From Gammaproteobacteria bacterium (GTDB lineage: Bacteria; Pseudomonadota; Gammaproteobacteria; UBA6429; Thiohalophilaceae): DNA of 36,429 bases. Location of the stretch: NCBI GenBank assembly GCA_024641475.1, contig JAHECZ010000026.1:1-36429 (forward strand). Reading direction: 5' to 3'. Every line of letters starts with the position of its first letter. Positions within the stretch are counted from its first letter, which is position 1. The notes under the pieces are model-generated. The model saw only the letters and a program-made list of their open reading frames with translations, made no database searches and was not told the origin of the DNA. The position numbers and the translations under genes are program-made. Shown one piece after another: positions 19,717 to 27,646 of this stretch.

Positions 19717-22700
19717 AACGCTGGTTTAAACGCGGTGCACTTGCAGGCAGTGCGATACTGCTGTCAGCTCTGTATTTTCTGCTGGCTACCCAGGCCGGGT
19801 TGCACATCGTCATTGATACCGTCAGACAACATGTTCCCGGTGAGTTAACCGTACAGACTGCCAGCGGCGATGCGCTAGGCCCATTTACGCTAACCGGTTT
19901 GCGCTATCAAAATGCCAATCTTATATTGCAGATTGATGAGTTGAAAATTGATTGGCAAATTTACAAACTGCTGTGGAATACTCTGGATTTGCACAGGGTG
20001 CATGCTGATGGCGTGCAATTGTCCTTAAACGGGCAGTCTGGCAAAGACGAGGCTCAACGTTTCCGCCTGCCTGTCAATATTCATTTGTCCGATACGCAGA
20101 TAACACGGTTGTCCATCGCCACGGCAAGTACGACAACCCCTATACAGATAGATAAAATTAACCTGCGCGGTCGCGGCACAGCGCAACGCATCAATCTGGA
20201 CGAATTGCAAATTCAACAATCGCTATTGTTGTTGAAAAGCCATGGCCAAATCGACCTGGTTGATGCGTATCCGCTGCAGTTAAATTTACATTGGGAATAT
20301 GCACCAGCGCGACTATTGCAAATCGAGGGAAATGGTCAGATCCAGGGAGATCTGCATAAATTACAAATCAGCCAGCAAGTCAGTGGTGATATTGAAGCCA
20401 GCTTGACGGGTGATATCACGGATATGCACGCGACGCCACAATGGCGTGCCAACCTGCAATTACGTAAAGTTAATTCGACGCAATGGAATAAACCCGCAAC
20501 AAATATTGTGATAGCAGGCGCACTGCAAGGTGCCGGTGATTTCAATGAAATGCAAATTACCGGTGAGGTGCAGACTCGCACCAAGAAGCTGGGAATATTA
20601 TTCAGCACAATCAAGGCACAGACAGCAAATGCATTTCACGATTACGCGCTGGCCGTCAGTGGCCAGTGGCAACAAGGTGATAGCCGCAAGGCGACCTATG
20701 CCGTGGATGGCAACGGCACGACGCAAGGCATAAAACTTGAGCGTGTGTATATCAAAACTGCCGAAGGCACCTTGCGTGCCAATGCGGCATTGCAATGGTT
20801 GCCGCAACTGTCAGCCACCGCGAATGTCGCACTACATAACTTTGATACCTCATTATTTCTCCCTGCCATTCCCGGTCACGTTGGTGCGCAAGCTACCTTA
20901 CAAACCAGTCTGGAAAATGACAAGCCGGTGATTGCACTGGCGGTGCAGGCGCTCACGGGTGAAATACGGGGATACGAATTGCGCGGTACGGCCAAAGCGC
21001 AATGGCGGCAATCACACTTGAATGTTGAACAGCTGGATGTGCAGCTTGGCGATACCCGTCTTAATGCGCATGGACGCTTTGCCAGCGCCTGGGATGTGCA
21101 GTGGCGAATACACTCACCCAATATCAATGCCGTATTACCGGGCGCACATGGGCAGGCGGATTTCACGGGGGTGATACAAGGCGCTCACAATGAACCACAA
21201 ATTCAGGCGGAGTTTACCGGTGCTGCACTGAGTTACAAGGAGACAGCCATCGGCCATATTGCCGGTAAATTGAATTTGCAACCGCGTGATACTGCGCCAC
21301 TAGTACTGAATTTGCAGGCAGAAAATATTTCCTATGCCGATACCCGCTGGCGTAGTGGCACCATCGAAGTGTCTGGAACCAATGCAGTACATAGTCTGCA
21401 AGTGAAACTGGATGGCACTAATGCGTTTGTTCACAGCCGTGTGCGGGGTAGTTATCGGCAACAAGTGTGGCGCGGTGTGTTGGCGCAACTGGAATTATCA
21501 CAAGAGCCATTCGGGCGTTGGGAATTACAACAACCTTCCAGTTTTGTATTGTCAGCACAACAACAGCAAATAGATGCAATATGTTTGCAACAACAGGCAT
21601 CGCATCTTTGTGCGCAGCTGGATTGGCAGACGCAGCAGTCCAGGCTGAGTCTGCAGGGTAAAGCCATACCGCTGAGTATCGTGGATTACTGGTTGCCCGA
21701 AGATATATTGCTCGATGGGCATGCCGATGTGTCGCTGCAACTTGCCGGCAATGCCACGCAACATTATCGCGGCAGTTTGGATATCGCTACCGTGGCCAAG
21801 GCCATGAGTCTCAATTTTACCAAACAAAACGTGCAAATCATATTTGCCGATACGCACTATCATGCCGATTTGACCGCAGATGGCTTGTCAATGCAACTGG
21901 CCCTGCCATTACAGAACAATGCCGGCGTCAAAGCGAATATCAGCCTGCCAAAGTGGTCGTGGCGAGATCCCTTGGCACACTCCCAGTCATTACAGGGTGC
22001 AATCAAATTATCGCAGCTACCCCTGGGAACGATTGCTCAATTTATTCCACAGCTAGGCCATGTCAATGGCAATCTCAATGCGCATGCCGATCTCGGCGGG
22101 ACTTTGAGTGAACCACGCTTAAGTGCCAATGCGGCCTGGCAGGATGGCAGCATGGAATTACCGACATTAAATCTTAACTTGCGGGATATTCAGGCCAAAC
22201 TAGACAGCGCAGATCAGAACCGGGTGAAGTTTTCCGTCACGGCACGCAGTGGCGATGGCAATGTGCAGATTGTGGGCGAGACACAACTGCTGGCATCAGC
22301 AGGGTGGCCGACACAAATACATCTTGGTGGGGACGATCTGGTAATCAGTAATACACCACAGGCGCTCGTTATTATTAAGCCCGATCTGGATATAAAGATT
22401 GTTAAAAATACCATTCAAATCAGCGGTGACGTGGCGATACCCCGCGCTCGTTTACGTCCAGGCAAATTATCTGATGGTAGTGTGCCTGTATCCAGCGATG
22501 TGAACATCACCAATGGCGAGCCGACACTAAACCGCGAGGAACGCTGGAAAATATCCACGCGTGTACGTGTGCAGCTGGGTAAATTGGTGGATTTTGATGG
22601 TTTTGGTGTCAGCGGAAAATTGGCGGGTAGTTTGTTGTTACTCGACGAGCCCGGCAAACTTTCCGTCGGTCAGGGGGAAGTGAGTATTCTTGATGGTGTG

Positions 22701-23267
22701 TATTACATGCGTGGCCAGAATCTGACAATTACGCATGGCCGTTTGATCTATGCCAATAGTGTCCTGGATGATCCGGGTATCGATGTTGAGGCTACACGTG
22801 TGATTAATGATGTCACGGCGGGTGTCCGCGTCAAGGGTACTTTAAAAAAACCGGAGTTAACAATATTCTCTGAACCCGCGATGGGTGAGTCAGATGCCCT
22901 GGCGTATTTATTATTGGGACATCCATTGAATCAGGCGACCACAACGGAAGGTCAATCGGTGCGCGATGCCACAACCGCAATGGGCGTCATGGGCGGCGAT
23001 TTGTTGGCACGCGATATAGGTGGACGTTTGGGATTGGATGAATTACGTGTTGAGGCTGGTCAAACCAGCACCCAAACAGCACTGGTGGTCGGCAAATATC
23101 TATCGCCACGGTTATATATCCGTTATTTTACCGGGATTGTCGAATCGAGCAACATTGTGCAGTTGCGTTATCAGCTTTCCAGGAATGTTCAAATCCAGAC
23201 TGAAAGCGGTTACCGTAGCAATCAATCGATTACCGGTGGCGATATTATTTTTGCAATCGAATATTGA
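19713..23267 (+). CDS. tamB: Translocation and assembly module inner membrane subunit TamB (AsmA-like)
   Basis: Large periplasm-spanning protein anchored in the inner membrane; TamB relatives are thought to form a hydrophobic groove conducting phospholipids between membranes and to work with TamA. The 1184-residue protein starts with an N-terminal anchor (residues about 8-28) and then long beta-rich repeats of alternating polar and hydrophobic residues. It ends with the conserved TamB/DUF490 domain, with GEVSILDGVYYMRGQNLTI, DDPGIDVEATRVI, VRVKGTLKKPELTIFSEP and SDALAYLLLGHPLNQ. It is slightly shorter than E. coli TamB (1259). The start is GTG, overlapping the tamA stop (GTGA). The length is uninterrupted, so the gene appears functional. 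Confidence 0.95.
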   Translation: MKRWFKRGALAGSAILLSALYFLLATQAGLHIVIDTVRQHVPGELTVQTASGDALGPFTLTGLRYQNANLILQIDELKIDWQIYKLLWNTLDLHRVHADGVQLSLNGQSGKDEAQRFRLPVNIHLSDTQITRLSIATASTTTPIQIDKINLRGRGTAQRINLDELQIQQSLLLLKSHGQIDLVDAYPLQLNLHWEYAPARLLQIEGNGQIQGDLHKLQISQQVSGDIEASLTGDITDMHATPQWRANLQLRKVNSTQWNKPATNIVIAGALQGAGDFNEMQITGEVQTRTKKLGILFSTIKAQTANAFHDYALAVSGQWQQGDSRKATYAVDGNGTTQGIKLERVYIKTAEGTLRANAALQWLPQLSATANVALHNFDTSLFLPAIPGHVGAQATLQTSLENDKPVIALAVQALTGEIRGYELRGTAKAQWRQSHLNVEQLDVQLGDTRLNAHGRFASAWDVQWRIHSPNINAVLPGAHGQADFTGVIQGAHNEPQIQAEFTGAALSYKETAIGHIAGKLNLQPRDTAPLVLNLQAENISYADTRWRSGTIEVSGTNAVHSLQVKLDGTNAFVHSRVRGSYRQQVWRGVLAQLELSQEPFGRWELQQPSSFVLSAQQQQIDAICLQQQASHLCAQLDWQTQQSRLSLQGKAIPLSIVDYWLPEDILLDGHADVSLQLAGNATQHYRGSLDIATVAKAMSLNFTKQNVQIIFADTHYHADLTADGLSMQLALPLQNNAGVKANISLPKWSWRDPLAHSQSLQGAIKLSQLPLGTIAQFIPQLGHVNGNLNAHADLGGTLSEPRLSANAAWQDGSMELPTLNLNLRDIQAKLDSADQNRVKFSVTARSGDGNVQIVGETQLLASAGWPTQIHLGGDDLVISNTPQALVIIKPDLDIKIVKNTIQISGDVAIPRARLRPGKLSDGSVPVSSDVNITNGEPTLNREERWKISTRVRVQLGKLVDFDGFGVSGKLAGSLLLLDEPGKLSVGQGEVSILDGVYYMRGQNLTITHGRLIYANSVLDDPGIDVEATRVINDVTAGVRVKGTLKKPELTIFSEPAMGESDALAYLLLGHPLNQATTTEGQSVRDATTAMGVMGGDLLARDIGGRLGLDELRVEAGQTSTQTALVVGKYLSPRLYIRYFTGIVESSNIVQLRYQLSRNVQIQTESGYRSNQSITGGDIIFAIEY

Positions 23268-23271
23268 TTGC

Positions 23272-23565
23272 TTACGATTCAATATCAAATGGTTCAGGAT
23301 GCTCCTGGAATTGCGTACTGCGCGTCATGCTAAAACGCAGTGCACGGTAAATTGTGAACGGATCAGGAATTGCTTCTGTCAGTACATTACGGCTAATGCG
23401 CTTCACAGCCATTCCCAGGGTCATCAGGGGCAGGGGGCTGATAACGATGTCGCGTGCCATTTTCCAGGTCGGTGCATCACCGCCATGCAGCATATTTTCA
23501 ATCAATAATTTGTTGTTGGTGGACAAGGTACCATCCAACCCAGCGCAATAATCCACTACCGTCAT
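23272..23565 (-). CDS. Hypothetical protein, 97 residues
   Basis: I do not recognise this small protein. A strong ribosome-binding site, GGAGGT (23576-23571 on the minus strand), sits 5 bases before the ATG, so it is very probably translated. The N-terminus MTVVDYCAGLDGTLSTNNKL has no signal sequence. The middle has a moderately hydrophobic stretch (ARDIVISPLPLMTLGMAV), too weak for a certain membrane helix, and the C-terminus is acidic (EHPEPFDIES). It converges on tamB, with only 4 bases between the stops, and is divergent from the AsmA-like gene across 158 bases. Function unknown. Confidence 0.7.
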   Translation of the reverse strand: MTVVDYCAGLDGTLSTNNKLLIENMLHGGDAPTWKMARDIVISPLPLMTLGMAVKRISRNVLTEAIPDPFTIYRALRFSMTRSTQFQEHPEPFDIES

Positions 23566-23723
23566 GGAACACCTCCGGATTGATTATTCCTCAGTATTCC
23601 TTACAAGGTTCATGCCAAGTCAGTGCTATTGAGCAGTTTGCTGTCACAAATTCGCCTGGAACTGGATTATCGAGACTATAACTGGGTATGATAACGGCCT
23701 ATTTCGCGATGAAGAGGCAATAA

Positions 23724-24536
23724 ATGGTCATGAAAACGCGTAACAAAATAATCCTGGGACTTATTGCGATCGTGCTCCTGGCTGTCGGTGGTGGCGTCTA
23801 TTATGTCGTGACCAATCTTGATGCGCTGGTGAAAGCCGCTATCGAAAAATACGGCAGTGAAGCCACCAGGACAGCGGTACGTGTCGCCAAGGTACATATA
23901 TCGCTGGGTGGTGGTACAGGCACGATCAATGGACTAACTATCGCCAATCCAACAGGATTTGCTGCACCTGACGCTTTTTCACTGGGTGAGATTCATCTGG
24001 CCATCAACACGAAAGCATTGACCGACAAAAAAATCGCTATTGATGAAATACGGATCATAGCTCCGCAAATCACCTATGAAATGAACGCCGACAAACTGGG
24101 GAATCTCAATATACTCAAGGATAATCTGCTTGGCCCGGGCAACAGTTCGCGCTCAACCAGCGGTACACAGAAGCCCGCTACTGGCAAGCCAATCGTATTA
24201 TTTGTTCGGCATGTGGTGCTGGAGGATGCTGCATTGCACGCAACCATCGTACCCCTCAAAGATAAACAATATGATCTGAAACTGCCGAAGCTGGAAATGA
24301 ATAATCTCAATGGTACACCGGCACAGATCGCCCGCCAGATCCTCACTCGCCTGACTGAATTCGCCCGATCAGAAATACAAAAAAGCGCTATCGGGCAGGA
24401 AATTGACAAATTCAAGGACGCAGCCAAGGCTAAAATGGCAGAGAAGAAGGCCGAGCTCAAGGCCAGGACCGATGAAAAAGTAACGGCCGAGAAGCAAAAG
24501 GTGAAAGACAAGCTTAAAGGCATATTCGGCAAATGA
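23724..24536 (+). CDS. AsmA-like membrane-anchored periplasmic protein
   Basis: A 270-residue protein with an N-terminal membrane anchor (residues about 8-29), then a region resembling the N-terminal part of AsmA-superfamily proteins: YGSEATRTAVRVAKVHISL, GTINGLTIANPTGF, FSLGEIHLAINTKALTDK and IDEIRIIAPQITYEMN. A Ser/Thr/Gly-rich linker follows at about 137-150. The last 55 residues are a highly charged Lys/Ala/Glu helix, probably coiled coil. The ATG at 23724 and an in-frame ATG at 23730 are both possible. The next gene overlaps it by four bases. Proteins of this shape are usually annotated only as hypothetical or AsmA-like. Its position beside tamAB suggests, without proof, a role in envelope lipid or protein traffic. 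Confidence 0.75.
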   Translation: MVMKTRNKIILGLIAIVLLAVGGGVYYVVTNLDALVKAAIEKYGSEATRTAVRVAKVHISLGGGTGTINGLTIANPTGFAAPDAFSLGEIHLAINTKALTDKKIAIDEIRIIAPQITYEMNADKLGNLNILKDNLLGPGNSSRSTSGTQKPATGKPIVLFVRHVVLEDAALHATIVPLKDKQYDLKLPKLEMNNLNGTPAQIARQILTRLTEFARSEIQKSAIGQEIDKFKDAAKAKMAEKKAELKARTDEKVTAEKQKVKDKLKGIFGK

Positions 24537-24952
24537 TACAACCCGCCGATCGACAATATGCACCACTGGCACCGTTACTGGCATTTGCCGGTGTTTTTGT
24601 GCACCCGATGGCCAGTACCCTGTTACCGTTTATGCTTTATGTATTGTTTCGTTCGCTCAACAAGCCTTTTGCGATGGGAGTGGCGTTGCGTACCATGGAT
24701 ATGGCTTTTACCATTCAGTTTGTCATTATCTTTTCCAGCCTCATCGTGCGCTTGTTATTGGCGCAGTCACATATTGCAACACCACAGGCTCAGCAGATCA
24801 TGTCTTTAATCACGTTATCGTTGCTGGCGTATTTTTTTCTGGTGTTAGTCATTGCCACAGTCCAGGCGACGCGCGGGCGGGAATTTGGCTATTGGGGTTC
24901 ATTCCGCCTGGCCGAGCGATTTTTGCGGGCGCTCAATCAGCGCAAGAAATAA
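24533..24952 (+). CDS. Small membrane protein, DUF4870-like
   Basis: The 139-residue product has about four hydrophobic segments: LAPLLAFAGVFVHPMASTLLP, a second near FMLYVLFRS, a third around FTIQFVIIFSSLIVRLLL and a fourth around LITLSLLAYFFLVLVIATV. The pattern, and the C-terminal REFGYWGSFRLAERFLR, resemble DUF4870-type small integral membrane proteins of unknown function; the match is by shape more than by diagnostic motif. The ATG lies within the stop of the AsmA-like gene (ATGA), so the two are translationally coupled and may act together in the inner membrane. Confidence 0.6.
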   Translation: MIQPADRQYAPLAPLLAFAGVFVHPMASTLLPFMLYVLFRSLNKPFAMGVALRTMDMAFTIQFVIIFSSLIVRLLLAQSHIATPQAQQIMSLITLSLLAYFFLVLVIATVQATRGREFGYWGSFRLAERFLRALNQRKK

Positions 24953-24979
24953 ATATAACTTACGACGATTAAACTAATC

Positions 24980-25669
24980 TTAACCACAGAGTACATCAGC
25001 CAGACGCGCATCACCTCGCGGCGCGATTTCTGCAATCAAGGCAAGAAATAATTCTGCTGTTCCCAACGCATCATTCAAGGCGTTGTGCGCGGCAGAGACC
25101 GGCAGATGATACTGTTCCCGTAAGGCAAACAAGCGTAAATCCCCGGCCCGGGTCGGTTGATCTCGACGCGCGTGGCGACGTCGCGCCAGTATTTCCGTAT
25201 CGATATACGGTATGAGAAACGGCTGCTGATAGAGCCGCTGACAGATGTTATTCAGGAATTGTAATTCCAGCGCGGCGTGATGCACCAGCAGCACCTTACC
25301 GGTGAGCTGCTGCAACAATAACGGCATCAATTGCTGAATATCCATGCCATGCCGCAATGTATCATCGGTAATCTGATGCAACACCGCACTCTGTTCGGTC
25401 ATGCCATGTTTGCTAAAGACGATCTGATGCCAGGCGCTGCCCAGTTCGATGGCTAATGAATTGATGGCAACCAGACCGACACTGACCAAATGGTGCTGAT
25501 GTGGATCAAGCCCACTGGTTTCAAAATCCAGTGCTACTATCGGTGTGTCACACAGTGCGGTATTTTTTTCCGGAAACGGCACAGCAAAATAATCACGTAA
25601 TGGCCCGGGTGTCATGCGCGCGAGTATGCGGTGACGTTGACGGTTCTTGCTGAAAAATGCCGACCACAT
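24980..25669 (-). CDS. 3'-5' exonuclease, DEDDh (DnaQ-like) family
   Basis: A 229-residue protein of the DnaQ-like exonuclease superfamily. Exo I is VALDFETSG (Asp48, Glu50), Exo II lies around LVHHAALELQFLN (with Glu where many members have Asp), and Exo III is HNALNDALGTAEL, giving the catalytic His and final Asp. It starts 2 bases after the stop of the DUF294 gene on the same strand. This exonuclease and a cNMP-CBS-DUF294 protein occur together next to acetate-symporter genes in many proteobacteria. It is too short for a polymerase subunit and is not the replicative epsilon by context. Its true substrate is unknown. Confidence 0.87.
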   Translation of the reverse strand: MWSAFFSKNRQRHRILARMTPGPLRDYFAVPFPEKNTALCDTPIVALDFETSGLDPHQHHLVSVGLVAINSLAIELGSAWHQIVFSKHGMTEQSAVLHQITDDTLRHGMDIQQLMPLLLQQLTGKVLLVHHAALELQFLNNICQRLYQQPFLIPYIDTEILARRRHARRDQPTRAGDLRLFALREQYHLPVSAAHNALNDALGTAELFLALIAEIAPRGDARLADVLCG

Positions 25670-25671
25670 GA

Positions 25672-27534
25672 TTAAGTTAAGCGACTGGCCTGATGCCGAT
25701 TGTCGAGCACTTCCTGCATTGTATTGATTATCGCAAAGGCATTCTTGAGGTGTTGGCGTTCCAGACCGGAGAGCTCCGTCGGCGGAAGAAAATTATCTGC
25801 TTTATCACCACGGCGGATTTGCATGGCTTGATGCTGAATCCGCAAGCTGGCGATAAATTCCAATGCATCGATGAGATTCTCACCCATCTCATGACTCAAT
25901 GCCCCTGCAACAATCGCCGCCTTGAGCCGGTCCGTACTGTTTGCGGCACCGATGCCGTTTTCCAATGCATAAATACGTGCCAGATCGACAATACACACCA
26001 GGCCACGATGCTTGATATCGAGGGTATGATTGTGTTCGCCATCATGGACCAGTACAAAATTGCGGAAAAACCCCAGCGGTGGCTGATGGGTTAGCGCATT
26101 GGCAACCATATGGGCAATAAAAATTCGATTGGCCTGGGTTTTTGCCAGTACGGCTTGTTGTAATCGATCAAATAACGTCGTTTCACCGTAGATTGGACGG
26201 AGGTCAAAAAAGATGCTCGATAACATCAGCGCCATGCGCTCGGGTCGTTCAATCCAGGTCGTGAAATAATTCAGCCAGCTATGTAAGGGTTGGCGCCATT
26301 GTGGATTGGATGCCATGGCATTACCTGGGCAATACACATAGCCACAGCTATTTAGTCCATCGCAGACGTATTGTGTGAGTTGGGTAAAATAATCCGCGTG
26401 TGCAGGCTGCACGGCGTCATCGATGATCAAGGCGTTGTCCTGATCCGAATGTGAAGTTTGCTCACCACGTGCCTGCGAACCACTGGCTACCCAAACGTAG
26501 CCAACCGGTGGTGGGCCAAATTCAGCCTCAGCCAATTGCAACAGGCGTTGCGTGATGAGATCCGTCACAGAAGAAATCACTTCACCAATTTGCCGTGCTG
26601 TGGTGTTGCTATTGGCGAGTTGTAATTGCAATTCCGGCAGGCGTAGACTGATTTTAACCAGGGCGTCGATCGAATTGGCTTTGCCAATATCGGTGGCAAT
26701 AAAGGCCGCATTGGTACTCAAATGTCGAATGATATCGCTGGCGGTGAGATTACCGATCGGATTCTCACCGCTGAGCACCGGTAGATGATGCAGGCGATGA
26801 CGCGTCATCAATAACAGGGCTTCGGATAACAACGCATGATCTTCAATCGTAATGACCGGCGTGGTCATGATCTCGCTGATGGGTTGTTGCCGGCTGATAT
26901 CGCCGGCCAGACAGCGTTCGCGCAGATCGCGATCGGTCACCAGGCCAACTAATTTATTTGCCTGCATCACTAACACCGAAGATACTTTTTCCTGCGTCAT
27001 GGTTTTGGCGATTTGTTGGATGCTGCCTGTATATTCCACCATGACGGGCGGTCGATAGGTAAGCTCATGGACCGGTAAATTCATCGCGACATCACCAGCC
27101 AGCTGTGACTGGGTGGAGGTAACAGCCTGTTGCATACGCTCACGCAAGGATTCGGAAAAATATTCCTTGAAGGCAGGGGAGTTGGAACATAACTGTTGTA
27201 CCGTGGTGCAAGGGATCAGGTAAACCAGACTATCTTCAACCGTCGTACCATGCCACTTCACCGCGGGTGATGAGTTACGACATGCCTCAACATAGCTGTC
27301 CCCCTCCGCGAGTTTATCCATCAGATTATCGCCGGCATCGCGCAGTTCGACGGCACCGGTGCGTAGCAATAACAGGTGTGGCGAAGTCAGATCGGTTGGG
27401 GGAAAGTCACTGCCGCGGCGTAAATACCGAATAATGATTTGCCGCGGTAAATTATCCTGCAGGTCCGCCGCCAGGCGATTAAACGGCGCATGGCTGGCAA
27501 GAAAGTCACGTATCTCTTTGAGTTCGATCTGCAT
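25672..27534 (-). CDS. cNMP-binding/CBS-pair/DUF294 putative nucleotidyltransferase
   Basis: A 620-residue cytoplasmic regulatory protein with four parts. An N-terminal cyclic-nucleotide-binding-like domain (about 1-140) is followed by a CBS pair (about 165-285; VSSVLVMQANKLVGLVTDRD and LHHLPVLSGENPIGNLTASD). Next is a DUF294 nucleotidyltransferase-like domain with a GlnD-type motif (VASGSQARGEQTSHSDQDNA, about residue 350), and then a substrate-binding C-terminal domain to the end. The GS...DxD pattern of nucleotidyltransferases appears intact. Proteins of this architecture are typically linked to ActP-like symporters and are thought to regulate acetate metabolism or a partner by nucleotide transfer. 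The exonuclease follows 2 bases downstream. A palindrome sits in its presumed promoter. Confidence 0.88.
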   Translation of the reverse strand: MQIELKEIRDFLASHAPFNRLAADLQDNLPRQIIIRYLRRGSDFPPTDLTSPHLLLLRTGAVELRDAGDNLMDKLAEGDSYVEACRNSSPAVKWHGTTVEDSLVYLIPCTTVQQLCSNSPAFKEYFSESLRERMQQAVTSTQSQLAGDVAMNLPVHELTYRPPVMVEYTGSIQQIAKTMTQEKVSSVLVMQANKLVGLVTDRDLRERCLAGDISRQQPISEIMTTPVITIEDHALLSEALLLMTRHRLHHLPVLSGENPIGNLTASDIIRHLSTNAAFIATDIGKANSIDALVKISLRLPELQLQLANSNTTARQIGEVISSVTDLITQRLLQLAEAEFGPPPVGYVWVASGSQARGEQTSHSDQDNALIIDDAVQPAHADYFTQLTQYVCDGLNSCGYVYCPGNAMASNPQWRQPLHSWLNYFTTWIERPERMALMLSSIFFDLRPIYGETTLFDRLQQAVLAKTQANRIFIAHMVANALTHQPPLGFFRNFVLVHDGEHNHTLDIKHRGLVCIVDLARIYALENGIGAANSTDRLKAAIVAGALSHEMGENLIDALEFIASLRIQHQAMQIRRGDKADNFLPPTELSGLERQHLKNAFAIINTMQEVLDNRHQASRLT

Positions 27535-27560
27535 AAAGACTCAGCATTGGACCTCTACAA

Positions 27561-27588
27561 AGTGTAACGTACACCTCGTGTACAACAA
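27561..27588 (-). promoter_or_regulatory. Candidate promoter and operator of the DUF294-exonuclease operon
   Basis: On the minus strand TTGTTG (27588-27583) and TACACT (27566-27561) are 16 bases apart, about 27 bases ahead of the ATG. A perfect palindrome GTACAC-CTC-GTGTAC occupies 27569-27583, filling the spacer, the classic place for a repressor. The palindrome is seen; its binding protein is unknown. Confidence 0.45.
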
Positions 27589-27599
27589 ACCATCCAGGG

Positions 27600-27627
27600 A
27601 AAAAAAAGCCCCGCATTGCGGGGCTTT
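27600..27627 (-). terminator. Rho-independent terminator after the symporter gene
   Basis: On the minus strand AAAGCCCCGC (27627-27618) and GCGGGGCTTT (27614-27605) form a 10-base perfect stem with a 3-base loop, running into eight T (27607-27600). It sits 20 bases past the symporter stop and should separate the symporter operon from the DUF294 operon. Confidence 0.95.
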
Positions 27628-27646
27628 AACTGAAGTTTGATAGTAT

